A DNA stretch of 64,000 bases from Lactiplantibacillus daowaiensis (GTDB lineage Bacteria; Bacillota; Bacilli; Lactobacillales; Lactobacillaceae), in the NCBI RefSeq assembly GCF_005405085.1, contig NZ_BJDJ01000005.1, positions 62,001 through 126,000 of the forward strand, written 5' to 3'. The position numbers were made by a program, and so were the translations under genes. This document shows positions 26,972-35,194 of the stretch, in pieces; position 1 is the first letter of the stretch; every line of letters starts with the position of its first letter. The notes beneath the pieces are model-generated. The model ran no database searches. It had not been told where the DNA came from and saw only the letters and a list, made by a program, of their open reading frames with translations.

Positions 26972-27012
26972 AAAATACCCCTCACTAAATTCTTAGCGAG
27001 GGGTATTTTTTA
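26972..27012 (+). terminator. terminator of the large adhesin gene
   Basis: AAAATACCCCTC pairs with GAGGGGTATTTT, with further pairing in the loop, followed by T-run. Confidence 0.9.
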
Positions 27013-27063
27013 ATCGAAAATTAGTTAACTAGGTACATAATAAATAAATAATGCATACTAGAA

Positions 27064-27089
27064 GTATAAATTTGAGATAAAAGGGTTTA
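27064..27089 (+). promoter_or_regulatory. candidate shared upstream element of surface-protein genes
   Basis: GTATAAA followed nine bases later by AAAGGGTTTA. Similar pairs occur at 20656-20677 (spacing five) and, with one difference in each half, at about 22081-22103. All lie 120-190 bases before a surface-protein start on the same strand. The role is unknown. Confidence 0.35.
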
Positions 27090-27205
27090 CACAAATAAAT
27101 TATACTATATAATAATTAAAGAGGTATAACGTATACGACTATTAATAATGAAATAATTTATGACGGTATAACACGACATGACTAGCTGAAACTGGGGGTA
27201 TAAAA

Positions 27206-30200
27206 ATGACCAAATTTGCACCAACTTTGAATGACCCGAAACACCGTAATGGCTGGCTATACGCTGGTGTAGCAACCTTAGCTTTTTCGAGTTCAATCTT
27301 AGTCACGACCAAAGCGCAAGCGGCGACAACTGAGACCACCCCGGCAACGACTGCCGAACAGACAACGGATACTAGTAGCAACACGACCGCGTCTCAAGTG
27401 ACGCTCAAGACGACGGCGACGACCAGTACCACTGACACGACTGAAGCAACATCGACAAGTGCCACCAGTACTGAAACGACCGCCACGGCTACTAGTGATA
27501 GCGATGCTGCGACAACTGGCCAAACTGATGATAGTAGTCAAGATAAGGCGACAAACACCTCAAATGCGACGACTACGCAGCCAGTCGCAACCGCAGATAC
27601 GGATACCACGACTAAGACCACGACTGAAACCGACAGTAGTAAGACAAGCGAGTCAGACACATCAACACAAGCGACTGATGATAAAACAGATCAAGTGGAT
27701 ACCGCAGATGGTTCCACGGATGAAAAGACAACCACTGAAAGTCAAACCACAACGACTAGTGCTGTAGCGGAAAGTGCACCGGTCACTAAAACGGATAATA
27801 GCAGTCAAAGCAGTACTAAGACCACGACTGCTAAAGCAACTAAGGCTGGTTTAGCTAAAGCAGCAACGACCACAGCTTATGATCCAGATGCCGATGACAC
27901 GCAAGTGATCACCATGGCTGATGCAAACATGTTAGCGGCGGTCAAAAAAGGCTTATCACTGGCTAGTACTGCTGACTTAACGGTCGGGGCACTGCGTAAT
28001 TACAAGGGTAATACGATAACGATTATCGATGAGACCAATGATATCACGTCGTTAGCGGGCCTAGAAACGTTACAATATTTACCGCAGAGCGTACGAATTA
28101 ATTTGAACATTAATATTCTGGCTGCCACGGTCGAAAATGGCACCCCAGTTAGTACCAATTTTGATTTGACGCCGCTCGAGAATCTCCATTTTAATCAGCT
28201 TACTTTGTCGACACCATATTTTAGTCTGGTTGATTTATCACCACTGACGAAGATTGAAACGTCAACGATGACCTGGGTTTACTTACAATCGCCAACTACT
28301 TATAGTAAATATGGGATGACCAATAGTCAACTGGCTGGAATCGCAAGTTGGCTGACTGACTTTTTAAACAATGGTTATGGTGGTGACAAAAACTTTCGGA
28401 CAGTTGGCCTGTCTGGTAATCAGCTGAGTGACTTTTCATCACTTAGTGGGATTATTCCGGAACGTAACGTCTGGGTCTATGCGCCAGGCCAATTAATTAC
28501 CAATGATAATCCAATCAACATTGTGACGGGTCAACCGGTTACCTTTACGATTGATGAACAAACTGGGATTAATGGTGAAACCCTGCAAAATGGCTATGCT
28601 TGGTCTTTTAACACGGACGATTCTAAAAAATATAAGCCAATCACAAGTTTAGGCAATGGCGAGTATCAAATTGATACGCCAGTAGCGGTGACGGCTGATG
28701 GTGCCTTGATTTATGGACAATGGGGCTATTTGAATGGGGCTAGTAATTCGGCTAATTTTTATCGGGAGTTTTATGGGTCAAACGGCGCTGATGGCCTAAC
28801 CTTAATTACGGATGCGCGGATTTATCGGGCCGCTAATTGGCAAGATAATCCAAGTATTACGGTAAACTATATCGATAAAGACACCGGTGAGGCGATTCAA
28901 GATCCTGAAACTTTGGGGACGGATAAAAAAATTGGTGAAACCGTTGATTTAACTGATAAGACGAGTCTATCGGGCTACGAGTATGACAGTACCGATGCGG
29001 ATTCATTGACGTTGACGTACAGTGCCGACCCACAAACGGTTAACCTGTACTTCACGAAAAAGCAAGTGGCCGCTGGTGACGTCACGATTAAGTATGTCGA
29101 TACAGACGGCAACGTCTTGGCAACTGGTACTGCGACTTATCCGGATGGTCAATGGGTCGGTAAGACGTATACGACGAGTACCAAAGCCATCGATGGCTAT
29201 AGTTTTGACCATGTTGATAGTAATGGGTTAGCTGCCAATGGGACGTTAACGGCAACTGGTGGGACCGTCACGTATGTTTATACGAAGAATGTTGCAGACC
29301 AAGGTCAAGCTAAGGTCGTCTACATGGATGATACGACTGGCAAGACGTTAGAAACGAAAACGTTGACTGGAGACGTTGGCACGACTAGTGATTATCAAAC
29401 GAGTGCGACCATTAAGACTTATACTGACCGTGGCTATCAGTTAGTAATGGATGAATATCCAGCTGATGGTGTGATTTTTGATGACCAGACGCCAACTTAC
29501 ATTGTGCACTTAAAGCATCAAACTGTTGCGGTTACGGATAGTAAAACAGTCACTGAAACCATTCATTATGTTTACGCTGATGGGACGACCGCTGCGGCTG
29601 ACTACCAAGCGAAACTAACCTTTAATCGGACTGGTGAACGTGATTTGGTCACTTGGGAAACGACTTGGGGGGATTGGCAGGCTGATAGTACCAGCTTTGC
29701 CGCCCAAACTTCACCCGTGATTGCTGGTTACCAAGCTGATCAAACGACGGTTGCGGCAATCGATAATGTGACGGCGACGACTGATGATGTTGATTTGACT
29801 GTGACGTATACGGCGGTCGATCCAACTAATCCAGAAACACCGGGCACCACTGACCCTGAAACACCTGATGTGACGAATCCAGAAACACCAGGTACGACTG
29901 ATCCAACCACGCCAGACACGACGACGCCTGATACAGGTGGTGAGATCTCTGAAAGTGCTGGTGATACGATCAATCCTGGGACATCAACAAAGGAAAAGAC
30001 CTTAACTAAGAGTGATGCCAATACGGTTAACCCTGGTAAAACGACCGGTACGACGGTTGCCGGGATACCAACTAATCCTAAAACGGCTTTGAAATCGAGC
30101 CAACAATTAGCTGGGGATACCTCGCGGCCGGAACAGGCAACGAGCTTACCACAAACTAATGAGTCTAAGACGACACCATGGACGTTAGCTGGGGCCACGC

Positions 30201-30244
30201 TATTAGTGGGCTTAGGCTTACTCGGTTATCGTCGGAAACACTAG
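27206..30244 (+). CDS. LPQTxE-anchored MucBP-domain adhesin
   Basis: This 1012-residue protein has an N-terminal signal peptide (residues 1-39) preceded by KHRNGWLYAGVATLA, a variant of the KxYKxGKxW pattern. Residues 40-225 are Thr/Ser-rich low complexity. Residues about 230-540 form a leucine-rich-repeat-like domain (LAGLETLQYLP.., LSGNQLSDFSSL). Two MucBP domains follow at about 550-620 (ITVNYIDKDTGEAI) and 622-700 (VTIKYVDTDGNVL), then a Mub-B2-like region at about 703-870. A Pro/Thr linker precedes LPQTNE (near residue 980), a hydrophobic helix and YRRKH. It is probably sortase-anchored and binds mucin or other glycans. GGGGGTAT precedes the ATG. Confidence 0.93.
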   Translation: MTKFAPTLNDPKHRNGWLYAGVATLAFSSSILVTTKAQAATTETTPATTAEQTTDTSSNTTASQVTLKTTATTSTTDTTEATSTSATSTETTATATSDSDAATTGQTDDSSQDKATNTSNATTTQPVATADTDTTTKTTTETDSSKTSESDTSTQATDDKTDQVDTADGSTDEKTTTESQTTTTSAVAESAPVTKTDNSSQSSTKTTTAKATKAGLAKAATTTAYDPDADDTQVITMADANMLAAVKKGLSLASTADLTVGALRNYKGNTITIIDETNDITSLAGLETLQYLPQSVRINLNINILAATVENGTPVSTNFDLTPLENLHFNQLTLSTPYFSLVDLSPLTKIETSTMTWVYLQSPTTYSKYGMTNSQLAGIASWLTDFLNNGYGGDKNFRTVGLSGNQLSDFSSLSGIIPERNVWVYAPGQLITNDNPINIVTGQPVTFTIDEQTGINGETLQNGYAWSFNTDDSKKYKPITSLGNGEYQIDTPVAVTADGALIYGQWGYLNGASNSANFYREFYGSNGADGLTLITDARIYRAANWQDNPSITVNYIDKDTGEAIQDPETLGTDKKIGETVDLTDKTSLSGYEYDSTDADSLTLTYSADPQTVNLYFTKKQVAAGDVTIKYVDTDGNVLATGTATYPDGQWVGKTYTTSTKAIDGYSFDHVDSNGLAANGTLTATGGTVTYVYTKNVADQGQAKVVYMDDTTGKTLETKTLTGDVGTTSDYQTSATIKTYTDRGYQLVMDEYPADGVIFDDQTPTYIVHLKHQTVAVTDSKTVTETIHYVYADGTTAAADYQAKLTFNRTGERDLVTWETTWGDWQADSTSFAAQTSPVIAGYQADQTTVAAIDNVTATTDDVDLTVTYTAVDPTNPETPGTTDPETPDVTNPETPGTTDPTTPDTTTPDTGGEISESAGDTINPGTSTKEKTLTKSDANTVNPGKTTGTTVAGIPTNPKTALKSSQQLAGDTSRPEQATSLPQTNESKTTPWTLAGATLLVGLGLLGYRRKH

Positions 30245-30265
30245 TCACTAACGATGATTGCAAAA

Positions 30266-30307
30266 AAAACAGGTCTTAACCAATCTCATTTGGTTAAGAC
30301 CTGTTTT
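30266..30307. terminator. bidirectional terminator between adhesin and GGDEF gene
   Basis: AACAGGTCTTAACCAA pairs with TTGGTTAAGACCTGTT around a six-base loop, with A- and T-runs on both sides. Confidence 0.93.
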
Positions 30308-30323
30308 GTGTCCGATTAGCACT

Positions 30324-31454
30324 TTATTTAGCCGTGATTTGGTCACGGCCGTTGTTTTTCGAATGATATAAGTAACCATCCGCACGTTTATATAAGTGGG
30401 TACTGTCTTCATCGTCAGGATGTTGCATCGTCATCCCAATTGAAATACTTAAGTGAATTTGTTGATCATCATATTGGAAGGTAGCGTCGCGAATCATGTC
30501 GGCAATCTTTTGGGCATGGGCGTTAGCGGTCGCGAGTTCATAACCTGGAAAGAGGATCGTGAACTCTTCACCACCGGTTCGATATAAAATCAAGTTTTGG
30601 TCAATGGCATGTAAGTATTTTTCAATCATCAGTGCCAGGTGTTCAAGCACGTAATCACCGGCTAGGTGGCCATACGTGTCGTTGATCGCTTTAAAGTGAT
30701 CAATATCAAACAACATGATGGTAAATGGTAAGCGATGATCACGACTGCGCGTAAAGGCTTGGCCATATTTTGTTCGAAAGGCAAAGAAGTTTTTCGCATG
30801 CGTGAGCTCATCAAAGTTCGTGTTATAAGTCAGTTGGGCTAGCGTTGCGGCATCATGGTATAGCCCGTTGACATAAAAGTAGACGATGACAAGCATAATG
30901 AACATGAATAAGAGTTCTGGCCAAATCAAGGTGGCCATTAGATGCAGTCGAATGGCTACGATTTGCCACAAGGCGGCGGGAAACCCCATCGCGATGATCA
31001 GGTATTTCACAAAGTCCCAGTGGTCGTAATGCCGATGTTGTTTGAGCCATTTCATGACAAAAAACATACTGACAAATACGATGGTGTAGAGCCAGGACAA
31101 GGTTTGCGAGATCGTCCCATTAATCAACATAAAGAGGACCGCCGTGACGGCCCACTGCCAAACTTTAATCCCTAACAGTAGGAAGTAACTGACAAACACG
31201 ACGGCGAAAATTTGAAAATTAATAAAGACCCAAGTGGTCGTCGTGTGACTAACGACGACTTGCAGACTTAAGACTAAAATGACTAGGTAGACTAGCCCTA
31301 CAACGGTGCGGACTTGTTCTTGATCATATTGTTTTCCCCGGCGGTCAAAGTATTGGATCGCCCGATCAGCTAAAGTCCAATACAATGTGATAATCCCTAA
31401 TAAGAAGAAAATACTAGTAACTAAGGCGGGCACATACCAATGTGTTAAGGTCAT
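30324..31454 (-). CDS. membrane GGDEF diguanylate cyclase
   Basis: This 376-residue protein has about six transmembrane helices in residues 1-205 with no recognisable extracellular sensor domain. A GGDEF domain follows from about 210 to the end. The active site is intact: FDIDHFKAINDTYGH carries the metal-binding Asp and substrate-contacting residues, and RTGGEEF is the catalytic signature. No RxxD inhibitory site lies at the usual five residues before it. It should make cyclic-di-GMP at the membrane. It lies 36 bases downstream of the EAL gene on the same strand, so synthesis and breakdown enzymes are co-transcribed. GATGGGGGC precedes the ATG. Confidence 0.93.
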   Translation of the reverse strand: MTLTHWYVPALVTSIFFLLGIITLYWTLADRAIQYFDRRGKQYDQEQVRTVVGLVYLVILVLSLQVVVSHTTTTWVFINFQIFAVVFVSYFLLLGIKVWQWAVTAVLFMLINGTISQTLSWLYTIVFVSMFFVMKWLKQHRHYDHWDFVKYLIIAMGFPAALWQIVAIRLHLMATLIWPELLFMFIMLVIVYFYVNGLYHDAATLAQLTYNTNFDELTHAKNFFAFRTKYGQAFTRSRDHRLPFTIMLFDIDHFKAINDTYGHLAGDYVLEHLALMIEKYLHAIDQNLILYRTGGEEFTILFPGYELATANAHAQKIADMIRDATFQYDDQQIHLSISIGMTMQHPDDEDSTHLYKRADGYLYHSKNNGRDQITAK

Positions 31455-31490
31455 GTTGCTGAGCCCCCATCTTGAAGTGCGAAGTATGTG

Positions 31491-32144
31491 TTAAGCAACG
31501 GGCATTTCTGGTTTACCATACAGATAGCCTTGGTTGATTTTGATACCGAATTTTTCAGCTAAAGCTTGGTCGGTGTGGTTTTCAACGCCTTCTAGGACCA
31601 TTTCTAGTCGATATTCACGGGCAATATCGGTCCAAAAGGCAAGCTTAGCTGGAATTTTGTCAGCTTGACCGCTCATGCGCAAGTTTTGCATCGCAAACTT
31701 GATTTGATCAACATAAGGTAATAGTGGCTTAATGTTATCAAACGTATTGCTACCAGTGCCGACATCGTCAATCACGAGCTTCATGCCATATTGATGAAGT
31801 AAGACGCTGTAATGTTGTACTTCATCTAAAGTCGGCGCTTCCGTAAATTCAATCGTTAAAGCGGCTGGATTGATGCGTTTCTTTAAGGCAATCATCGTCC
31901 CGATGGTTAAAGGATTATCGATCTGATCACGATTGAGATTAAACGCAATCACTTTGTTGGTCAATGACGTTTGTAAGACGGTCGCGGTTTGTTCAAGTAA
32001 TTCAGATTGTTTGTCGAGTGAGATCTCAGAGAAGTCATTAGGCAACGTCCAAGTGTCTTTTTGGCGTTTGCGTAGGAGGACTTCGTAGCCGTACAATGAA
32101 TGATCTTGTTCATTAACTTGTGGTTGGACAAAGAATCGATAGAT
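31491..32144 (-). CDS. EAL-domain cyclic-di-GMP phosphodiesterase with a non-canonical start
   Basis: The conserved reading frame extends beyond the first usual start codon (TTG 32096). Upstream residues YRFFVQPQVNEQDHS complete the first EAL strand, and an excellent TAAGGAGG lies before ATA-ATC-ATC codons at 32150-32142. The best-spaced one is ATC 32144 (217 residues), with ATA 32150 as the alternative. Active-site residues are mostly present: Glu of YEVLLR, Asn in FNLNRD, Glu in EFTEAP, the DD of IDDVGTG, Lys in QIKFA, Glu in LEGVEN and Gln in NQGYLYGKP. The Asp usually found after the Lys is Ala. It likely hydrolyses cyclic-di-GMP and is a stand-alone cytoplasmic EAL domain. It is followed by the GGDEF gene. 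Confidence 0.8.
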   Translation of the reverse strand: MYRFFVQPQVNEQDHSLYGYEVLLRKRQKDTWTLPNDFSEISLDKQSELLEQTATVLQTSLTNKVIAFNLNRDQIDNPLTIGTMIALKKRINPAALTIEFTEAPTLDEVQHYSVLLHQYGMKLVIDDVGTGSNTFDNIKPLLPYVDQIKFAMQNLRMSGQADKIPAKLAFWTDIAREYRLEMVLEGVENHTDQALAEKFGIKINQGYLYGKPEMPVA

Positions 32145-32342
32145 GATTATCGCCTCCTTAATGTTATAGATTAGTTGATTCAGTTAATGAACCAATTTAG
32201 GTTCATTCTAGTCTACATTGCGCAGGTTATCAATTTACCGGATTAGATTCGTTACCGAAATATAAACTTATTGATGGCTAAGTAATCGTGGTAAACTGGA
32301 ATAGTCGAGTTGTGGCGGCTGGCCGCCACTCGAGTGAAATGC

Positions 32343-32371
32343 TTGCAATTTAAAGTTTACGACTGTAAACT
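32343..32371 (+). promoter_or_regulatory. copY promoter overlapped by a CopY operator
   Basis: TTGCAA (32343-32348) and TAAACT (32366-32371) are 17 bases apart. Inside lies the inverted repeat AGTTTAC-GACT-GTAAACT (32354-32371) containing TACGACTGTA, one base off the cop box TACAnnTGTA. Binding would block RNA polymerase. Confidence 0.8.
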
Positions 32372-32420
32372 ATATAAAAATCAACAAACGTTACACCAGT
32401 ACGAAAGGTGGCTAATTAAA

Positions 32421-32852
32421 GTGGAAGCACAAACTAAGATTGAAATCAGTGATGCCGAATGGGAAGTCATGCGGGTCACATGGACGCTTGGTAGCGTCAC
32501 TAGTAGTCAAATGGCGGAAATTATGGCCGAAAAGATGGGCTGGAAAACCGCAACCGTTAAAACGTTACTCGGTCGGTTGATCAAAAAAGGCGCTTTACGT
32601 GCTGAAAAGCATGGTCGGGCCTTTACGTATTACCCGACGGTCTCGGAACAACCTTCCATGGATGAAGCGGTTGAAACGTTGTTTGGTCATCTCTGTCAGA
32701 TGCGCGTCGGGCAAACGTTAACGGATTTAGTTGGTAAGCTAACTTTAAGCCAGCAAGATGTGGCAAATTTGCAAGCGGCTCTAGCGCAAAAGGCTGAAAC
32801 TGCACCGGAAATGGTCGACTGTGACTGTTTACCTGGAGATGAACATTGTTAA
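32421..32852 (+). CDS. copY: CopY/BlaI-family copper-responsive repressor
   Basis: The protein has 143 residues from a GTG at 32421, nine bases after AAAGGTGG; the longer frame from 32310 runs through the promoter and operator. The N-terminal winged helix is typical of the BlaI/MecI/CopY family (ISDAEWEVMRVTWTLGSVTSSQMAEIM..TVKTLLGRLIKKG). The C-terminus carries CDCLPGDEHC, a shortened version of the CxCx4CxC Cu(I)/Zn site: three cysteines rather than four. It should repress itself and copB and release DNA on Cu(I). The matching operator is in its own promoter and two lie before copB. Confidence 0.9.
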   Translation: MEAQTKIEISDAEWEVMRVTWTLGSVTSSQMAEIMAEKMGWKTATVKTLLGRLIKKGALRAEKHGRAFTYYPTVSEQPSMDEAVETLFGHLCQMRVGQTLTDLVGKLTLSQQDVANLQAALAQKAETAPEMVDCDCLPGDEHC

Positions 32853-32869
32853 TAAATTGATTGATATTG

Positions 32870-32907
32870 AACATCGCTGGCATGAGTTAGCGATGTTTTT
32901 ATTTTTT
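32870..32907 (+). terminator. terminator between copY and copB
   Basis: AACATCGCT pairs with AGCGATGTT around a ten-base loop, followed by T-rich sequence. Because it separates copY from copB, the ATPase depends on its own promoter. Confidence 0.75.
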
Positions 32908-32920
32908 CTGAGTCAATACC

Positions 32921-32972
32921 TTGACTTTTGACGTTTACGACTGTAAACTTTAGCCATAAATTACAAATGTAA
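32921..32972 (+). promoter_or_regulatory. copB promoter with two CopY operators
   Basis: TTGACT (32921-32926) and TAAACT (32944-32949) are 17 bases apart. TACGACTGTA (32936-32945) covers the spacer and -10, identical to the copY operator. A second, perfect cop box TACAAATGTA lies at 32962-32971. Confidence 0.85.
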
Positions 32973-33008
32973 ACGACATAAGGGATGCTTTTTAGGAGGG
33001 TGACGGTT

Positions 33009-35093
33009 ATGAAAAAAATGACAATGGATAAGATGGCAATGCCGCATGATGATCAAGCCATGAGTCATGACCATCAAGATATGAGCAAGATGGATATGCA
33101 TGATATGGACATGGATATGGGTGGTGGCCAAATGATGCATATGGGCAACTTGAAGCGTAAGTTTTGGGTCTCCCTTGTTTTAACGTTACCAATCATCTTA
33201 ATGAGCCCAATGATGGGGATGCAATTACCGTTTCAAGTGATTTTTCACCCGTGGTCAGACTACTTAGTAGCGGTGTTAGGCACTGTTACCTTTATCTATG
33301 GTGGCCAGCCATTCTTCAGTGGGGCCAAAGCAGAACTTGCCAATCGTAAGCCAGCCATGATGACCTTGATTGCCATGGGGATTGGCGTTGCCTTTGTTTA
33401 TAGTATTTATGCGGTGATTGCCAATAACGTGTTACATGTGACGCCACAAGTGACGGATTTCTTCTGGGAACTGGCAACTTTGATTGACATCATGTTGTTA
33501 GGGCACTGGATCGAAATGGACACCGTGATGAATGCGGGTTCCGCAGTCGATAACTTAGCGAAGTTATTACCAAGCACGGCCCATAAAGTTGTTAATGGTG
33601 AAACGAAAGACGTGGCCATCTCAGCTTTAACCGCTGATGATCACGTTCAAGTTCGGGCTGGTGAAAAGATTCCGGCTGATGGTGTGATTGTTAGTGGGGC
33701 CACCAGTGTTAATGAAGCGATGGTTACTGGTGAAGCCCGATTGGTGGAAAAACAAGTCGATGCCAAAGTCGTCGGTGGTTCCGTCAATGGCGAAGGTACA
33801 TTTGAAATGCGGATTACCGGGACTGGTGAAGATGGCTATTTGGCCCAAGTCATGAAGTTAGTTTCTGATGCGCAAGCAGCGAAGTCCGAACAAGAAAATA
33901 TGGCTGATCGCGTGGCCGGGTTATTGTTCTATGCGGCCTTGACAGTAGCGATTGTAGCCTTCATCGTTTGGCTTCTCATTGGCAACTTAGCACTAGCAAT
34001 GTCGATTGCGGTCACCGTCTTGGTCATCGCCTGCCCACATGCTTTAGGCTTGGCGGTACCGTTAGTCGTTGCCCGTAGTACTGGGTTAGCAGCTAGCCAC
34101 GGTTTGTTGATTCGTAATCGGGATGCGATGGAACAAGTAAAAAAATTAAATTACGCCTTAATGGATAAGACTGGGACCTTAACCGCTGGTAACTTCAAGG
34201 TCGCGGAATACCAAAGCTTAGATCCACAATATACGGCTGATCAAGTATTAAGTATTATGGCGGGACTAGAAAATGGGTCCAGTCACCCCTTAGCTGTTGG
34301 TATTTTAAAGGCAGCTAAAGACCAACAATTAACCACGGTTGACCCCGTTGATGTGCATCAAATTACTGGGGCCGGCCTGAGTGGGACGGTTGATGGCTTG
34401 GCCTATCAAGTGGTTTCGGCGGCTTACTTGGATCGACAACACTTGGCCTATGATCAAGCGACTTTTGACCGCTTGGCTTCGGCTGGAAATTCCGTGAGCT
34501 TCCTGGTTCAAGATCAACAAGTGTTGGGCTATGCGGCACAAGGTGATCAAATCAAGCCAGAATCGAAGCATTTAATTGATAGTCTAAAAGCACAACACAT
34601 TACCCCCGTCATGTTGACCGGTGATAATGCGCAAAGCGCGCAAGTTGTGGCCCAACAATTAGGGATTACTGAAGTGCATGCGAGTCTGTTACCAGAAGAC
34701 AAGGCTAAGTTAGTGAAACAGTATCAAGCCGATGGTAGTCATGTCATGATGATCGGTGATGGTGTCAATGATGCCCCGAGCTTAGCGAGTGCAGAAATTG
34801 GCGTGGCAATTGGTTCTGGGACCGATGTGGCGATTGATTCGGCCGATGTGGTTTTAGTTAAGAGTAACCCCAATGATGTGGTCAACTTCTTGGAACTAGC
34901 TCGTAATACGACGCGGAAGATGACCCAGAACCTCTGGTGGGGCGCTGGCTACAATGTTATTACGATTCCACTGGCAGCCGGTATTTTAGCGCCATGGGGC
35001 TTCTTATTAAACCCCATGGTTGGTGCGGTGGTCATGGCTTTAAGTACGATCATTGTCGCAATCAATGCGATGACGTTACGACTCAAGCATTAA
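33009..35093 (+). CDS. copB: CopB-type copper-translocating P1B ATPase
   Basis: The protein has 694 residues from the ATG at 33009, eight bases after AGGAGGG. Residues 1-50 are very rich in Met, His and Asp (MDMHDMDMDM), a metal-binding tail replacing the CxxC domain of CopA. The core has eight helices with the CPH motif (VIACPHALGLAVP) that marks the CopB class, the phosphorylation site DKTGTLT, the SSHPLA HP motif, MLTGDN and GDGVNDAPSL. It exports copper, and possibly silver, from the cytoplasm. It is controlled by CopY through its own promoter. The next gene, a penicillin V acylase homologue, follows on the same strand as in L. plantarum. Confidence 0.95.
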   Translation: MKKMTMDKMAMPHDDQAMSHDHQDMSKMDMHDMDMDMGGGQMMHMGNLKRKFWVSLVLTLPIILMSPMMGMQLPFQVIFHPWSDYLVAVLGTVTFIYGGQPFFSGAKAELANRKPAMMTLIAMGIGVAFVYSIYAVIANNVLHVTPQVTDFFWELATLIDIMLLGHWIEMDTVMNAGSAVDNLAKLLPSTAHKVVNGETKDVAISALTADDHVQVRAGEKIPADGVIVSGATSVNEAMVTGEARLVEKQVDAKVVGGSVNGEGTFEMRITGTGEDGYLAQVMKLVSDAQAAKSEQENMADRVAGLLFYAALTVAIVAFIVWLLIGNLALAMSIAVTVLVIACPHALGLAVPLVVARSTGLAASHGLLIRNRDAMEQVKKLNYALMDKTGTLTAGNFKVAEYQSLDPQYTADQVLSIMAGLENGSSHPLAVGILKAAKDQQLTTVDPVDVHQITGAGLSGTVDGLAYQVVSAAYLDRQHLAYDQATFDRLASAGNSVSFLVQDQQVLGYAAQGDQIKPESKHLIDSLKAQHITPVMLTGDNAQSAQVVAQQLGITEVHASLLPEDKAKLVKQYQADGSHVMMIGDGVNDAPSLASAEIGVAIGSGTDVAIDSADVVLVKSNPNDVVNFLELARNTTRKMTQNLWWGAGYNVITIPLAAGILAPWGFLLNPMVGAVVMALSTIIVAINAMTLRLKH

Positions 35094-35194
35094 GTGCAAA
35101 TAAACTGATTGGCGTAAATTAATTGTTGCAAATGCGTGTCGCGGGGCCTTCCTGGTGCTAAAATAGGAGTATTAAAATCAAGGAAGTGAGTCCC

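Noticed and set aside
29740..30198. A 152-residue minus-strand frame opposite the MucBP protein C-terminus
   Set aside because: Antisense of the Pro/Thr linker and sorting region; no ribosome site.
32308..32334. GC-rich hairpin GTGGCGGC-TG-GCCGCCAC between the EAL and copY genes, considered as a terminator
   Set aside because: It has no T-run and lies upstream of both divergent genes. It may be a leader structure or nothing.
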